NCBI GenBank assembly: GCA_018806985.1
Contig: JADANN010000433.1
Span: 744,001-808,000 of the forward strand
Source of the DNA: Angiostrongylus vasorum
Taxonomy: Eukaryota > Nematoda > Chromadorea > Rhabditida > Metastrongylidae
DNA: 64,000 nt
Reading direction: 5' to 3'
A program made the translations under genes and the position numbers. This document shows, piece by piece, positions 14,294 to 29,800 of this stretch (positions are counted from its first letter, which is position 1; each line of letters starts with the position of its first letter). The notes beneath the pieces were generated by a model. It searched no databases. It had not been told where the DNA came from and saw only the letters and a program-made list of their open reading frames with translations.

Positions 14294-17200
14294 CATATAT
14301 ATATATATATACTATATATATATATACACGTATGTACATATATAAACATATATATATGTATTGATTTATCCAAGTGTTTTTATAAATTTTATGAGCGGAT
14401 CGCTTGTTGTGATCTCAAAAAGTTCTCCTTCTCCACGTACTGTTTAGTTTGTTGTCATCATTTCTTGTAGGTTGTTAGCCATTTCTCGTAGGAAGCAAGA
14501 CTCTAATTATAGGGTTGTGTAGGATAAATAGCAATTATATGCAGTTTCTAGAATGCTTAATACTACGAGCTTTATCCACAACGGCTCGATCATCTACGTA
14601 ATTTGTTTCTTTTGAAAAAAATTTGAAAAAGTTTTTGCGTTTAACGAGTGAATGAGGTTTCTCGGCAATTTCATTCTACATCAATGAATAGGACTGACAG
14701 CCTTCGGAAATTTGATTGCCGATTTGCTGAGGGAGACCATTCTAAGTGAGACATTTACGAAATGGTGAAGGATTTTCTCTTTTGGAATGCTTTAAATCCG
14801 GACTATAAGAGATGTTTCCTAAAATTATGCTACTGTTCTCTCGACTGTCTGTTTTCATCACTTTCAATGACTTCGACTTTAGTATTAATTTTAGTACCGC
14901 ATTTTACAGTGTGAGGAATTCCTCCCGTTAAATAAATGAAATTTCTCGTCTGTCCTTGCCATTATTTGCTTTCAATGTTTATTCGCTTTTCTGCTTCCTA
15001 TTCGCTCTCAGTTTCTGTTAATTGTACTAACAAATTGGGTGGATTTTTTGAATATTATTGCATTGTTTTCTTTTTCTTGACCATACTAGGCGTTCGTTTT
15101 TTTTCACTCCACCTTGACGTACCGCTGTGGTAAGAGGTCCGCTTTAATAGGTGGTCCTTGGTTCAATCCCACGCTGGGGCAAACTAAATCCACCGTCCGT
15201 CTACATTGACAAAGTCGTACTAGACTTATCGGAAGGGTAATAATAACACTCAGTGAAACCAGCAAATTATTGTATCGGTTAAATATGTTTTCACTCAGCT
15301 CTACTTAATGATGTGAAATAATGGATGCATAAAATGTTTCAGGGGTTGATCAACGCCGTACACTTTATCCCTTGATGTTTATATTGTTAACGATCGATAG
15401 AATACTAAATAATCATTACATTACTAATATCGAAGTTACATGCAAGTCGTAAAGTAGCTAATCCTCAGAAATTGCTACTTTGGATTACGTTTCCGATTCA
15501 GTTTCTGTTTTCTTGCAATTAGGGTGAAGTCCTATATTTAGCGTTTGAATATTCAAGCTGTTTAGGATTAACTAAAAATTTTCTAGCACAGATTAGCGTC
15601 CTTTTTGACCGTTTGGTGGAATAAGTATAAATGCTTTTTTAGCCTCACTAATCCGCATAACCACTGAGTGCTATATTTCCGGTAATTTATCAGTAATAAT
15701 AGATTTGTTAGTTTTGTTATCAGCAGGACTAAACGTTGGTTTTTTCGTTGCAGTTTTCTGAATGGATAAGAACGACCGTTTCTTATTCATTGATTAATAT
15801 TCCTGATAGTTTTTTCTGTTTCCAATTCTCGTTTCGTTCTCTTGGAATGATTGGCAAATGCTGTTTTTTGTTTCCTTAGTTGCTTAGTAATGTCATTTGG
15901 TTTCCTTTGCAATTTGCTACTGTGTGGAGGTTTGCTTTTTGATTTAACTGTGTTCGAGTGTTCATGGAACAGCAAACCGCTTTTTTTTGTTAAGTGTTCT
16001 ATTCATTTTTCAAGGAAAAATTATAGCGCTGTTTCAGTTGGATGTTTATGTTTTTTCGAGTCCGCACGGAATCACTTGGAAGAAGACTAATCGGATTTTT
16101 CCGAAGCTAAATTCTCTTTTGGGTTCTGCTGCTATTTACTCAGTTATTATGCAGTCAATGAAAGCGTAGAGAGCTGTTTAGTTATTACGCAGTAAGTTAC
16201 GTATTCCACGCTACTGCTCCATTCCCTGCCCCCTCACCCTCACCTTCATCCCTTAATGAAAATTACTAAAGTAATTATGGAAAAGTAGGTATAGCGTGCT
16301 TTTCCATAATGAAGTATTTTGATTGTTCAGTGTCCATATTTCTTATGATAAAAAAGGTCTACATTTGCCATATAACTATTTTTGAGCACTATCGATATTC
16401 TGTTATCGAAAACAATAAATGGATGTTATAGTATTTCGGGCGCATGTGGCGCAGTGGTCAGAGGCGCCCTGCAATATACGGGATCGATTCTCACGCCCCT
16501 TGCCGACCAACTCTTCCATCTCTCCAGGTGGCAGATTGGTACCAGACATTTCTGGGAGGATAGCAGCACTGGCCAGATACATTGGTGGGCCACCGCGAGT
16601 CATTGTAAAGGTCAGATATGCATTCATTCACCTCCAACGATGCTTAATGAAGTCGAATACATGGCGCATCCTTTAGCTATTGATCAACGCTGTGAGCTTC
16701 ATCCTTTGTCCTTCTATACCTACTTTACTGCTTTGTTTGGTGAAATTTAGCGCAGAAAGACATGCGTTGGAACAAATCGCCATTGGAGTCACATCTATCA
16801 TTTTTATACCACGTCTTACGTCTCAGGAGACTCAGAGCTAAGGCACGATTGACGTTAGCTCTTTCGTTCACTATGATTCCTCTGTTATTCCTTACTGCAG
16901 CAAACACGATGTTTGTTTAACTCACAAAAAATATCTTAAATTCTACTGTTTTTTTTTCGAAACTCCATAGGACCTGTCATTTTTATTTATTATTTATTTA
17001 TTTTGTTTTCATATGGTCTTTAGACATTGTTATAATTCGGATATTGTAGGGATCCCAATACTCGTTTAAGAGGTTTCATCTCTTGCATCTCTCATCGATG
17101 AAGGTCTTGGGAATTTCGTGTGTTTTGTTGTCAGCTGAGGACCTTGTCTTCTGCATGAGTGAATGCTCCGTTGGTTACTGGTTGACTTGAGTCTCACTGC

Positions 17201-20200
17201 AGTCCTATGAATGGCCGTGCTAGAGCGTTCCCAGTTCTTCACCAATGGAGCCGCCGACCTTTATGAATCAGATGGAGCTTCTTTACAGAAAAGCCTGGCA
17301 CCAATTTGCTGACCCCGGAGGAATGACAGGCTTGGTTAACTCGGTACTGGATCAAACCAGGGATTAACAATTCTGTTGCACTGCATCTCCATTTCGCTCC
17401 CATGTCTAAGTGTCCAATTCTTGTGCCTAAATATATATGCAGGAAAGGCGTTGCTATAGCGCAAGCTATTTATTTTTTTACCCTATGACTTCATCATAAG
17501 CATTTCCAGTGGTCTTTAAGGAAAAACGTTCTTTGGCAAAAAGATCGTCTTTTGTTCTTCAGTTGAAACAACCCATATATCAGCACCCAAGAAGGTAGAT
17601 AATCTTTACACATATTTGTTTTTCTACGAATTTCGGTATTCTTTGGTTAACTGCAGAGCTAGTGAACCTGAAATTTTTGCATCCACATAGAAGTTTTGCT
17701 CGATCGCTGTGAATGTATATACAGTTTTTCCAATTAGTACTTTCACTCTTAAACTTTTTTCTGCATTAAGGTCTCAAAACAATTTGAGCGTGAAATTTAG
17801 AATCCGAAATTTGTAACCCTGTTGCGGCTTCAGCGAACGTCTTTGGGAGACACCAGTAATGTCCCACTGAGCGAAGTCTCAGGTGTTTTATTACTTCGCT
17901 AATCAAAATACGTTCCTGGACCATAAAAAAGCCAGAATGCTTTCGGATTCTAGAAAACCCGAATTTTATTTTCGTGAAATAAGGATACTTGCTCCATTTT
18001 GAGATAAATCAGTAGATTCTGATGGTTTTCACTTCAATCCAGCAAGCTAACTAAGAGGTGAGTTATGTTTGCGCCAGTTTAGAGGCGTACTTACTGTTTG
18101 TCACGCGTGTGATTTGAAATCAATTCATATTGGTTTTTATGGGTTGAAATAGTATTTGCTTCATAGTACTTCAAAAGTAGTGGAAATGTGTGAAAATTAG
18201 GTGTCCGATTTCCGTACACTTCCATAACTGTAGAAACATGGCGTGTAGTACATTCAAATGTTGATAAGACCCCAATGGAAACTTCCAGTTCTTGAAAGGA
18301 AAAACAAGAGTGTGATTTCGCTGATTCTCAATATCTGTTCGAAATCATCCTTGGCATATTTAATGTTGTTTTTTCTTGTGTTGAGTAGTAAAACCATCCG
18401 GGATAAGAGGCTTTCTATTTTCACAAAGTGGTTCGTTGTTGCGAAGAAGTTGAAATTCGCGTTTGATTTTTGCAGTGCGAATACTGGATCTCATATGACC
18501 TGTGTCACCAGTAGTCTCCGTCACAGCAGAATAATTGGAGCTGACACCAGTGAAGTTTTTATTCAATTTCTATTGGGTGCTTTTGCTAAATACAGGCTTA
18601 TACTTTCTCGGAGAACGTAGAAGGATCATATGCTTCTGGTGACATTCTTAGTCTTTTTTTTCGTGGTTTTTCCTATCTTTTTTCTATGAAACATACCAAA
18701 AGGCAGGGCACCAGGCTTTGCCATAGCGGACTTGATATGCTGATGAATTGTTTTTGGTTTTCTTTCAGAATAGAGCATTTACATTGTTCCTTCCAGGCGA
18801 CCACGGATCGCGTTCTAGGTCGTTCTCAGTCACTTCACTGTGAACACCATGAACTTTTATTCAATTCGAAGTGGAGATGGGGTTCCGAATACGTGTCAAC
18901 ATACCCGAGCTCCTTTGTATGATCATCACTGACGTAGGTATACAGAACGTAGAAGTCATTCTAATGCAGCGTAAAATGAGGATCCCACTTCCCGAATCTA
19001 CGACTATCAGCAGTCCATGATTAACCTTATACCATCCGCCATCTGGAGGAGCGCCATGTTTCCTTACTTCTTATTGGCTTGAAATCTTTCACATGAGAGA
19101 GATCTGTAGTGATTCCATCTAGTCGATTAGAATACGAAACGCTTGATAAGTAAGAGTGTCTCCTCTCTGTCGAAGGAGCAAACAATAAAACTGTATTGTC
19201 CTTGGAAAAGAATCTTCGCTCCTTCTCATTACTTGACTGCTTAAACGTCTTCGTTTGCTTGATACATGATGTTTGATTCATCGGTCTTCACAACTCACGA
19301 ATAATCATATGCGCTGCTGCACAACTTCCATTTGACTGGTAATTTGCTAGTTGGGTGAGATTTTCTTTTTGCTGAGTCACAGCTGTCAGCTAACAGTAAT
19401 GTTGTTGCCAGAAAAGAAAGTGATTCCTGGCATTCGTATGTTCGTAGGCGAGCTTCCCAGTAAAAGCGTCGAAAACTGCTGGCACAGTGACGGGTTTGCT
19501 TTATGTCGCAGTGCGACTACCCAGATAACTCTCCAATCATGTTAAGGTGGTGAATCATTGAGTATTTGATATGGAGCGATAGCCTTCTATCATTTACCGC
19601 GCGTCGTTACTGTTGTTTTATAAAGTTATCTATTTAAAGACACGTTGAAAAAGTCCCCGTGGAAATTTGCCGCTCCAAATGATTTGATCATTGAATTTGT
19701 TGGATAAGTTCAAAATAATTTTAGCACTTTTTTTTCTGTTTCTATTTCTTGACACTGCTGTGAAGATTCATTGTTTTATCTGCCATCAGGTCAGCTGTTA
19801 TGCGTCGAACAACTGTTGGCCTAAGTTTTCCCAAAAATTCGCTTTTTTAGTCTTCCAGTTGCATTCTGGGTTAACACAATTCTTGAACACCGTGATATAT
19901 GACAGTGACACTTTAGATGTTGTAAACTAAAATGAAATTAATATTTTCAACTTTTTTCTTAAAGTCTCTTGAAAATTTTTTCGGGGATGTAGTTCTCTAC
20001 TTTTCTGTTGGCGACTGTTGAGAAATTGTCCACATCTGTTTTCGCCCTCTTTTCATCCACTTTCTCCTAGTATTATTTTATATCTTCATTTACTTTTATA
20101 GCGTGCGAGATTTTTTATAACTACGTCAAGGACTTTTGCAATGGATAGTAGTCCCGACAAATTAGCAGTCATCGATCACCACGGATTGAACCAACGAGTG

Positions 20201-23200
20201 CTCGGGGCTCAGCGTTCCTCTTGAGATAAATGAGGTATTCGCGGAAGTGTTTGTATAGCTGCTCTTGACATGAATGGGACCATTTCTGAGTGTGTATTCC
20301 ACTTGGGTCGAAGTTTGTAAGAGAAGATGCAATTAAACAAACAATACACATGGGTTCGATCCTGCTCCCTGACTCAGCAAACCTTCTGTGCCTCCGGGTT
20401 TGGTGAATTGGTACCAGACTTGTCTGGGAGGATAGCAGCGCTGACTCGATACATTGGTAGACCATCACGAGTTACTGTATAGGCCAGACATGCATTCAGT
20501 CACTTTCTACGATGCTTATTGAAGGCCAGCGCGCGGCGTATCCCTTAGGTATTGGTTAGCGCTGAGAGCTTTATCCTTTATCCTCTTATGTATCCTTTAC
20601 GGTACATTAAATATGAAGAAAAGTGTGAAGAATATCGTAGGAGTGTTAATTTGTTATAGTTCAGTGTTTTAACAAGCTATTCCATTGTTTGAGAAATCAC
20701 GCGCCAGAATTCCGATTTTGTATGGATGACTTGCACTCAAGTCATGCATACCAAGAAAAACCGCTTTCGAAGATAAGCGTGTGTGTTTAGGAATTTATGT
20801 CTGATTGACGAAGGCCGTGCTAGTTTGCTTTGTGTTGGAAACGTTTCGTCTAGAATTGCGGTAATCTGCATGAATGATGAGGTGAATTCCATTATATGTG
20901 ATACGTATTCGGTTCCCCAGAATATCTGATGTGTACCGTCTGGACATTGTGATTATTCAGTAATACTTTGCCATATCCCAAACAACTGGATTGGTCCTCT
21001 AGCTTTATGCTGAACTTTGTGACCAGTTTCTAGCAATAAACTAAGGTTCTTAAGTGGTGTCTACTCATATCCCACACTTTTTGACTGGTTTCTAGCCGTA
21101 TTATGAGCTTACCAGACTGGTCTTTGAGCTGCATTCACCTGCAAATTCGGTGAGAATTCCCACAACGAGCCTTGGAATTAACTCATGATGCGTCGTGAAA
21201 TCGAATATTTTGCATTCGTTTCAAGCCATATTTTTTAGCCAGTCCACTTTCACATCAGAAAGGATAGTTCAATCATGTTTGTTTGCTAATATTCTTAAGT
21301 TGTATTAGCCATGGATTTCATGCAAAATATATTTATGTTTTGTTTTTAGCGCTTAATGATCCATGTTAGCTGTACTTTAGCTGATGAATCTTGTACTTTT
21401 TCTTACAAAGTAATTATTATTTGCAGCTCCTCTTGATTTTTATCCACAAGCCATTCCACCTCCTTCTTCTGGTTCTGTTTTATCCATAGAACCACATTGA
21501 TTGCAATCGCTATAAAGTTGTTCATCTTTTGCTTAAAGGTCTTCGTCTTTCTGAACAATCTCTATTGGTTGTGCTAATTACCAAGCGTAAAATTATACTT
21601 GTTGATCAGTCCTTTGGTAATACGTTATGCGTTCGAATCATTAAATATCACACAGTGTGAATGAATGCAAAGGACTTATTACAGTGACCTCCGATACCCT
21701 ATCGATGAGTCAAATCGTTGTTTTTCTATCTTCTTAGACATTTCTCATACGTTTGTCGATCCAGATTGATGGGCGGCTTCGTTTGCTTTGGTCGTGTTAT
21801 CGGTTCAAAGGCCACATTTATTACAGGGCACCTCTAACCACTGTGCTACACGTTCCGTCTCTCCTTTCACGTTCTCAAGTATAACATTTATGTACTTTTT
21901 TCATTTATATTTCATCGATTCTACGTAACCTTTGTTTATCTGGAATGTTTCGTCAACAAATCCATAATATTCCTGATCAATTTTGTGGTTTTGTGACCAG
22001 ATTTTCCGATGGTTTCCTATTTTAGAAAAGAAGCGCTTTCAAATAAAAAGAATTGTCGTTATATGCTATACTTTCCTGCCTTTCCAATCTAAAAATTTCG
22101 TGAATAGTTTAAATAAAAAGACTTCGGAAGTATTCCATACGTCTAATTAACAATTTCCAGGAAATAGCATTCGTTTGAATTTCCATATCGATCTTCTGCC
22201 GGAAGTTGGTTGATGGTTCTGATGATTGGTTCTCGCACTTCTGTGCAGAGAAACATTTTGTTGTGCGTTTTTTTTTTTTCTGAGCGTTGAAACACTGCTT
22301 ATTGAACTACAACTAGAAAGTTGTACTTCAAGACGCAAAGTACATGATCGAGACTGCTCTGTACTTCTTAGTAGACAGATGTCCTAACATCAATCAGGCA
22401 AGCACTGCTTTAGAGTCGTGATGTTTCTTATGTTTTCTTCCTCCCTTTTAACTTTTCTTTTCGTTAAAATATGAGTGTCCAGATTATGTTTAACTTCAAT
22501 TGAACATATAAGCAATGGGAAACCAAACCGTTACACTGTTTGTTGTTGCTAGTGAACGGGAGTTTTTATGATTCAAATTACCCAATTGTATAATTTCTCA
22601 TGATTTAAATTATTTTTCGAGGCTTTTTTTTCAATCGATTTAGCGTAGAGCTGTTATCGTTGCTTTTTTCCTTATGGATCCAAATTTCTACTCAGTCAAT
22701 GTCATTTGAATTTTATAGCTTTAATTTCTATATCATTACATTAAGCACGTCCCAGTTTTGTTTCGAATTGAAAAAAACCTTTTCATATCGCGATCCTTAT
22801 TCAGGTAGCGTAGGATTTTGAAGGAAATCCAGGATGAAATGCATCTCATCCTGATGGTTGACCATGGATGAAATTGAAAAAATGAAAATTAAGGTCCAAA
22901 CACCTCAACGGCTAGTGCATAATAGCTGACCGAAGCCAATTGCAATTGAGTTTGACCAAGTGTCATTTTGCCGCTTCTATAAGTCATTGTAACGTCATTA
23001 ATTTTAGCGTGAGCGATGAGATAAAGTTATTTTGAAATAGTAGGTGATCATCGCAGAGCTTAGAACTGAACTAGATGTGACGAGAGTGTAACAGTCAGTT
23101 CCCGCTTTTTTTTCTGCCTCCGACTTTCTGATATATGTATGTTTTCTTTTTTTTTAACTATTACATTCATATGTGTTAACCTAGCTTAACTCAAAAAGAT

Positions 23201-26200
23201 CAGATCCATATGAATTCGACTGTCACAAATTTTTATAAACCTCAAAAAAAAATTACAAGCAACTTAGTTTTTTGGCATCCACGTGGTGGAAAATGCACCT
23301 TTTCTGGTCTGAACAATACAACTTCTTGAACTCTGTGTTTCTGTACCCATTTTTTTTCTTAGAATTTATTTAATCAATTTTGAATCACCCTATATTTTCA
23401 TATTGAACTTATAATTTTCTCAAATATCATGTTTTCACAGAGTCATGCTACTTAGACTATGTTATGTTTCGATTTTCGATCCCTCAATCTTCCATTTAAC
23501 GTTGTACGGCGTTTAATTTACCTCGGCATGTACTTATATCAGTAAGTTCAATCTCATCATTTTATGAAAAGGACCAGGGTAGAGGTTGCAAACGATCAGA
23601 TACGAGGTGTCGATGAGTCTGAGTCGATGGTCCACAGTCGTCCATCTTCTCGATCTGTGTCTTCGTCGTCGTCTCGAGCGCGATCGTCTTCAGTGGAGCA
23701 CCGCTCGAATGAGAAAACCTCACACAGCAGCGCTGTTTTGTACAGGACGGCTGTTTCGGCTATATCCATCTATTCGTTGATATCAAGTTGTTTTCTAACA
23801 GATAATCCATCCTGCACAGTTGGTATTAGATATGCTTATATGTAGCGAAGTAGTATCGTTGTAAACTAGCTTTCATTTAACCTCAGTATAAATTATAATG
23901 TACGTTGTCTCACTGATAAGGCAATATGAGGTGTCCAGTTCATGCGGTTCTACAGTTTGCGTTCCCTATTTTCCGCGCTTTATTCGAATAAAGAGTTCGT
24001 TTGGTTAACAAGTTTTCTACAAGACGTCCATGTTGTGACAAAGTCTCACAAAATATCCTTAATGATGGTCGTGACGCTGAATGTTCAGCAAATATCTGAA
24101 AACGCAAAGCAGAACAACTATGCAATGAAATTAAGATTGGATTGGAGTAGTTGTTGTCGACAAGGATTTTGAGGATGAGCTCGTTGTTTGTTCGTCTGTT
24201 GGAGATCTGAAGCGTATTTGCTACTGCACTTTCGCTGTTATTTGTTTTCGCACATTTTTTTTCCCTTATTTTGCCTCTTATACTTGAATACTTTGCTGCG
24301 AAATAGTACATTTGCTTCCGTAAATAAAGAAATGATAAGGATTTTGAGTTTCCCCTAGCGTTTTTAATAAGACCTTAAGCGACTTCTTATCTGAGCTCAT
24401 CATACAAGTAAACTAGATGTTTTATTTTTATTATTCGTTATCATTTTTGTTGCTTACTTGTTTGCATTTTATACTTACTAACTGGGCACTTGGACGGTGC
24501 ATTTGGTTGTGCGGGCCCTAGCATATTGCATATTCTTCATTTTTCGGTGTTTTACTGGTTAAGCGATCGTGCTTCCCTGGAGTTCCGTGGTCAGCCTGGC
24601 TAGTCTGCCCCAGATCGTCACCACCACAGGAAGTCGCTGCCATTATGGATCAGAGGGAGATTTGCTACTAAGCGACTAGTTTGATACTAACACGGTGATG
24701 GATCCTTGTATTGGTTTACTCTTAGCTGGCCTTCCTGGTGGAAACGCCGGACTCTTTCTCAGTTTCGGAGATCCTGCTGAGGCATGAATCCCCGATGTAC
24801 ATCGCAGCCCCTCTACTTTGTTCTACTGTTATTTGTAATTCTACTTACCTATGTTTCCTTATTATTGTTGTCTGTTGTTATTTTTTATTGATCTGTTTGT
24901 GTATATGCTACTTATTATATTTTTCTCCACAGTTATTGACTGGTATGGCTTATATGGAAGTTCTGAGATCTGATTTTGAGTTTTATTTTGACAATTGTGA
25001 TGAGAGGATCCCTTGAGAGTTCGATATTTATGTTCTGCGTTTACTTCAATCGTATACTTCGAAGTGTTATTGAAGGAAATAATCTTTAAATTGCCGATTT
25101 TACCGAAAGAGATGGACGTGTTTACCAACGAGATAAGCCACAAACCTGTTCACCGATAGACTCGGAGCTTTTCAACTCTAATGGATGCTACTTAACTACA
25201 TCTGTGCTTCTTTATTTCTGCATAATCTTAGCGGATACAGAGAGTAGCCATTTGCCCTTATGAATGGACTTCTCTAATGCATCTTAGATCCGAGTTATTC
25301 TGAGAATCTTGATTAACATGTCTTATTTTTCGAAGTCAGATATAGTGTTTGAATTTTATGACCGTTTTATAGAACAATCTGAGTTATTTAGGTGATTTGG
25401 TTGAATGCGAGCGGAAAAATACCATTTTCATTAGGCTGCAGCAGCTTATTCCAAAATGGTAACAGATTCCTGCACATCTTACTTAAATTGACAGTGTAAT
25501 CATAAAAGGATCTCTCGATAAACGATAGTTAGAAGGCAGATAAATAAATATAATGAATAATACAGTAAATAATGCAAATATAATAGATAAGTGATAGATT
25601 GATAATAGACAAAGATAGCCATATGAAGATAAAAGAATCGGAGCTCTCGACATTGTTCAATCTCTCAGGGACACGCCATACAGTCGACTTCGTCAAGCTT
25701 TGTCAGAGGTGATTGAATACACATCTGGCCTGTACAATGATTCGCGGTGACCTACGAATGTATGGAGCCATTGCCGCTATCTTCCCTGGCAAGTCTGGTA
25801 CCAATCTTCCGACCCCGGAGGAATGGAGGGCTTGGTGGGCTGGGGCGTGGGATTGAACCAGCAGCCGTGGGTGTTTGGGGGACACCCCTTAACATGACGC
25901 TATACGCGCTACTAGTGCAGTCGTAATATTTCCTTACCGTTTTTTTAGGAAGCACTGTGTTTCTAATAGGTAGCGCGTGTGGCGCAATGGTCGGAGGCGC
26001 CCTGCAACACACATGGAATCGATCCCCGCCCGCGTGGTTCACCAGGCCTTCCATCTCTCCGGGCTTGGCGGCAAATTGGTACCGGACTTGTCTAGGCGGA
26101 TAGCAGCACTGGCTCGATACATCGGTATACCACCGCGAGATATTGTAAGGGCCAGGTATGCATTCAATCACCTCCAACGATGCTTTACAAAGTCGAATGC

Positions 26201-26479
26201 ATGGCGCATCCCTCAGGGGATTTATCAACGCCGAGAACTTTATCCTTTATCTTTTATAAGTTTTTCCTTATAAGAATATAAAAGATAAGTCTTTCGGCAA
26301 TCTGTTAGCGACGCGTCATCTATTCTTCACTCAGTGTTTTTTCTGTTTCCAAATAAGTATGGTTATGATATATTTTCATATGTGAATGTGTATACATATA
26401 TGTGCACATATATATGCAGACGCATGTAAATATAAGTAAACAAACGATTATATGTATATATACATGTGTGTTTACATAA

Positions 26480-26519
<40 letters not shown>

Positions 26520-26810
26520 GTATAAAGGATAAAGCTCTCGGCGTTGATCAATCCATGAGGTATTCTCCATGCATTCGACTTCATTAAGCATCGTTCGGAG
26601 GTGATTGAATGCGTATCTGGCCTTTCAGTGACTCGCGGTAGCCTACCCGTGCCCGTGCTGCTATCTCCGCAGATAAGTCTGATACCAATTTGCCGACCCC
26701 GGAGGGACGAAGGGATGGAGGGCTTGGTGGGCCATGGGCGCGAGGATCGATTCCACGTGTGCAACAGCAGGGCGCTTTCGACCCCTGTGCCACACGCCCT
26801 CGTACATATA

Positions 26811-26864
<54 letters not shown>

Positions 26865-29800
26865 GTGTAGTCTTTGTTTGGTTGCACACATAGTTGTTTG
26901 CGGACAAGTCTTCGAAGTGAGCCATTGTTCGTAGAGCATACTTGGCCATAGAAAGGGGTGTTTTTATATGAACCTTTTAGCGAGTATGATGTATTATTTT
27001 GCATCTACTTCTGAGCTGACCTAAATATGTTTATATGCGAATGATGCGAACGAAAATCTTAACATTTTTTGTGATTCCGCAGAGTGGATGTCTCTTATTT
27101 CTCGTAAATTCCATCGTTTTCCTAGTTCTGACCAATTTTTAAGTACTAAGACAATAAATGACAATGCTTTGCTTTCTCGTTTTGTACATTCTAATGGTGG
27201 TTGCGTGTTAGTTACCGTATTAGCGCGGCCTGTGCTTTGGGGATAAGTGCAAATTTTTAGAAGTTTTAATTGCGTAGTGCTCATAAAAACACGCTTAAAC
27301 GACACAGTTTTTTTTCTAGCCCATTCTATTTATATCTATACAATAGTGGTCCCATCTGTTGCATCCTGTCTATTAAACTTTCTGTTAAAAGCGCCTGTAA
27401 TCAATTACATGATTGAATGATTTTTTTTTCTTGAAGAATGTAGTAAATGAAACCTGCTACATTAGTTTGAATTTGGAAAGACAACAATCCAGCGATGAAC
27501 AATTTTAATGTCAGATATGTCAAATGATTATCCGGGTTACCCATATATAGCGATTGGCTATTTTTTTGGTGACATATTCTCATGCTAGAAGTGAAAGCTT
27601 CTCGATGTCAAATCGCCTTGCTCTCTTTGAAACGCAACAATGAGGCGCCCTAAATTAATATGGCTAGTTGGTGGAGGTTGAAAAAATCTTTTAGAAATTA
27701 TTCTGCAAAGCATTGATCTTCAGATAAAGCAGATGAATTTCTTGAAACTAATCCAAAAGCCTTTATTCAAGGATGTGAGTGATGTGTGTGTGGTGAAATT
27801 ATAAGAAGTTGACCATTCTGATTTACGGACATACAGCGAGATGTTGAAGTTATCAATAGCACTAATCATTCTCCGTGGTATCGTATGCCATCATAACAAC
27901 GCTTAAGCACATTAGTTCATGCACTTCCGTTGAAGACTTCTGCAATATGGATAGAGTGTTTCCCTACGTTATCCACACCGCCGTGGTTTGTCTTTAAAAT
28001 GTTGTCTTCTTCGTTTACTGCAAAACTTCTTACAAGGCGCTTGGTTCGTTTTTCTTTAGAAAATTTTCAAAGCACCCGGTAAAGCTTACTTTTGCCGCTA
28101 AAACTGAGGCTAGGATTTTCCTACTGCTTGATAAATGGAAAATATCATGGAGCGAAATCAAATGTAGTATGTTCATTTGTTTCCCGTTCTAAACCTTAGC
28201 CCGAATCTATTTTAGGCTGTCTTTAGAATATTTGTAATTCTATGTATTGAATACAGAGCTGTATTGAAAAGCATTTTATTAATTTCAACTATTTGAATTG
28301 AATTGCGGGTTGTAGCTCTTTATGAATCGTAAGTCAAGATTCTCTGCAACTCGCTATCAGTATTTCATTTGGGGAACATCTGTAACAAATAACGGAAACT
28401 AGTGTCTTCATGTTTTCACTCAACACTTCGACTCTGTGTTTGATCCTTGTTGGCTTTTTTTCCCCTCACTCCTCACACTCAATACTGCTTTTTTCATGCC
28501 ACTAGGAGGTTTTCCGTAATTATCTTCGTAGTTTTCTTGACTTCCTTTCTTGCTATTCTTCCAAACCATTCATACTCTTTTCAATTATTTATATTCTCTC
28601 TCTTCTCTAATTGCTCTAATTATCGGAAAGCGAGGGCGATGGGTGACTGTGTAGTCCTTTTTGCGGACCACGTTGATTTCGAAGGTGCACACATGAGGCG
28701 GATTCTGTAGAGGCAACTCCATTACGATGCCTTCCCAGTTAATTTGAGCTTTTTACAACAACACCCAGTCGCCCACCTTATTGAGAAAATCGTTGAGTCC
28801 GTAATGAAATTTCTTTCGCTGAATCAATTTTGTTTGTCTTGAGATCGACTCCATTTTAGAAGTGAGGTGAATGACTATACGGCAATGTTTGTGGAGCTAG
28901 AGGCTAGAAGTAGAGTAATACATAGAGATTTTTTCACTAGTTGTAGCTCAAACAACTAATCAGGAACTCTATTCGTATTCTGAGTTGTAACAAAAACTAT
29001 TATTCATTCAACACTTGAGAATTATGATGCAGTTTGAGGTTCTAGAATTTCTTAATTTCTTAACAGTTTCACTGGTCTTACTACCTTAATCCAGTTTGAA
29101 GGCATTGAATAGGTGGCGAAAATTTGCCTTTTTTTTTCTGATAGCGACTGGTGTGATTCATTGGTGGGCCTTAAGGATCGTAATAATAGAAAGAAATCAG
29201 TTGCTTGGTGTGATGCAGTGTATGCTAGCGTCTGTTCGTGAGTGGTGACATATGAAGAAAGCATTCCAAATGTTTTCTTTTGTTATCGTTTCCTTTCCAT
29301 TGCTTTCTGTAGTGAGAAAGAATTTATAATTATCATCGTAGGACAATGTCCATGTTCTTGGGATAAGAACTTCTCGACCACCACGGCAAGCGTGTGATTT
29401 AAAGAAATGTATGGCTAAGTCGACATTTCTTAAAGGTTTTTTTTCTAGTGGTAAATTTTTTTCTGAAGATAGTTTACCATTCAGAGTATGTTTTCTGCTT
29501 TGCAGGCTTCCTCGCTGCGAAGTCTATTGTAAAATGACTTCAAACCGAAATTGGCGTGAAGACACAAGTTATAAATATATTCGATTTTTATGAAAATATT
29601 TCATGTTGGAATTTGTAGTGTGAAGATGGCTGTATAATTAGGTGAATGTCTCCAATACTCTGCACCCTGTGTGAATTGCTTTCCATTATTAGTGAAAAAG
29701 TTGGCGAATCACCTAACCTTAAGAGCTTTCATCATTTTCTTTCAGAAGAAGCTCGCAAAAACGTTGGAGAACTATCTTTTCGAACTTTTTCCATGTTACA

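Noticed and set aside
16382..16750. 122-codon plus-strand frame and similar frames at 2895-3335, 25752-26228, 26363-27004 and 38287-38676
   Set aside because: These are translations of SINE-A copies (recurring [19 protein letters not shown] strings) and of TA microsatellites, not genes.
21428..21500. Candidate alternative last exon of lem-2 (AG acceptor, then [20 protein letters not shown]...stop)
   Set aside because: It looks exon-like, but it lacks the VKYLR/RYxxRFP block required after ALHGDWYSG. The phase-matched exon at 52814 supplies that block.
23564..23845. 93-codon Ser/Arg-rich frame resembling an SR protein
   Set aside because: It falls in a diverged copy of the repeat seen at 11765-12110; the composition is a by-product of that repeat.
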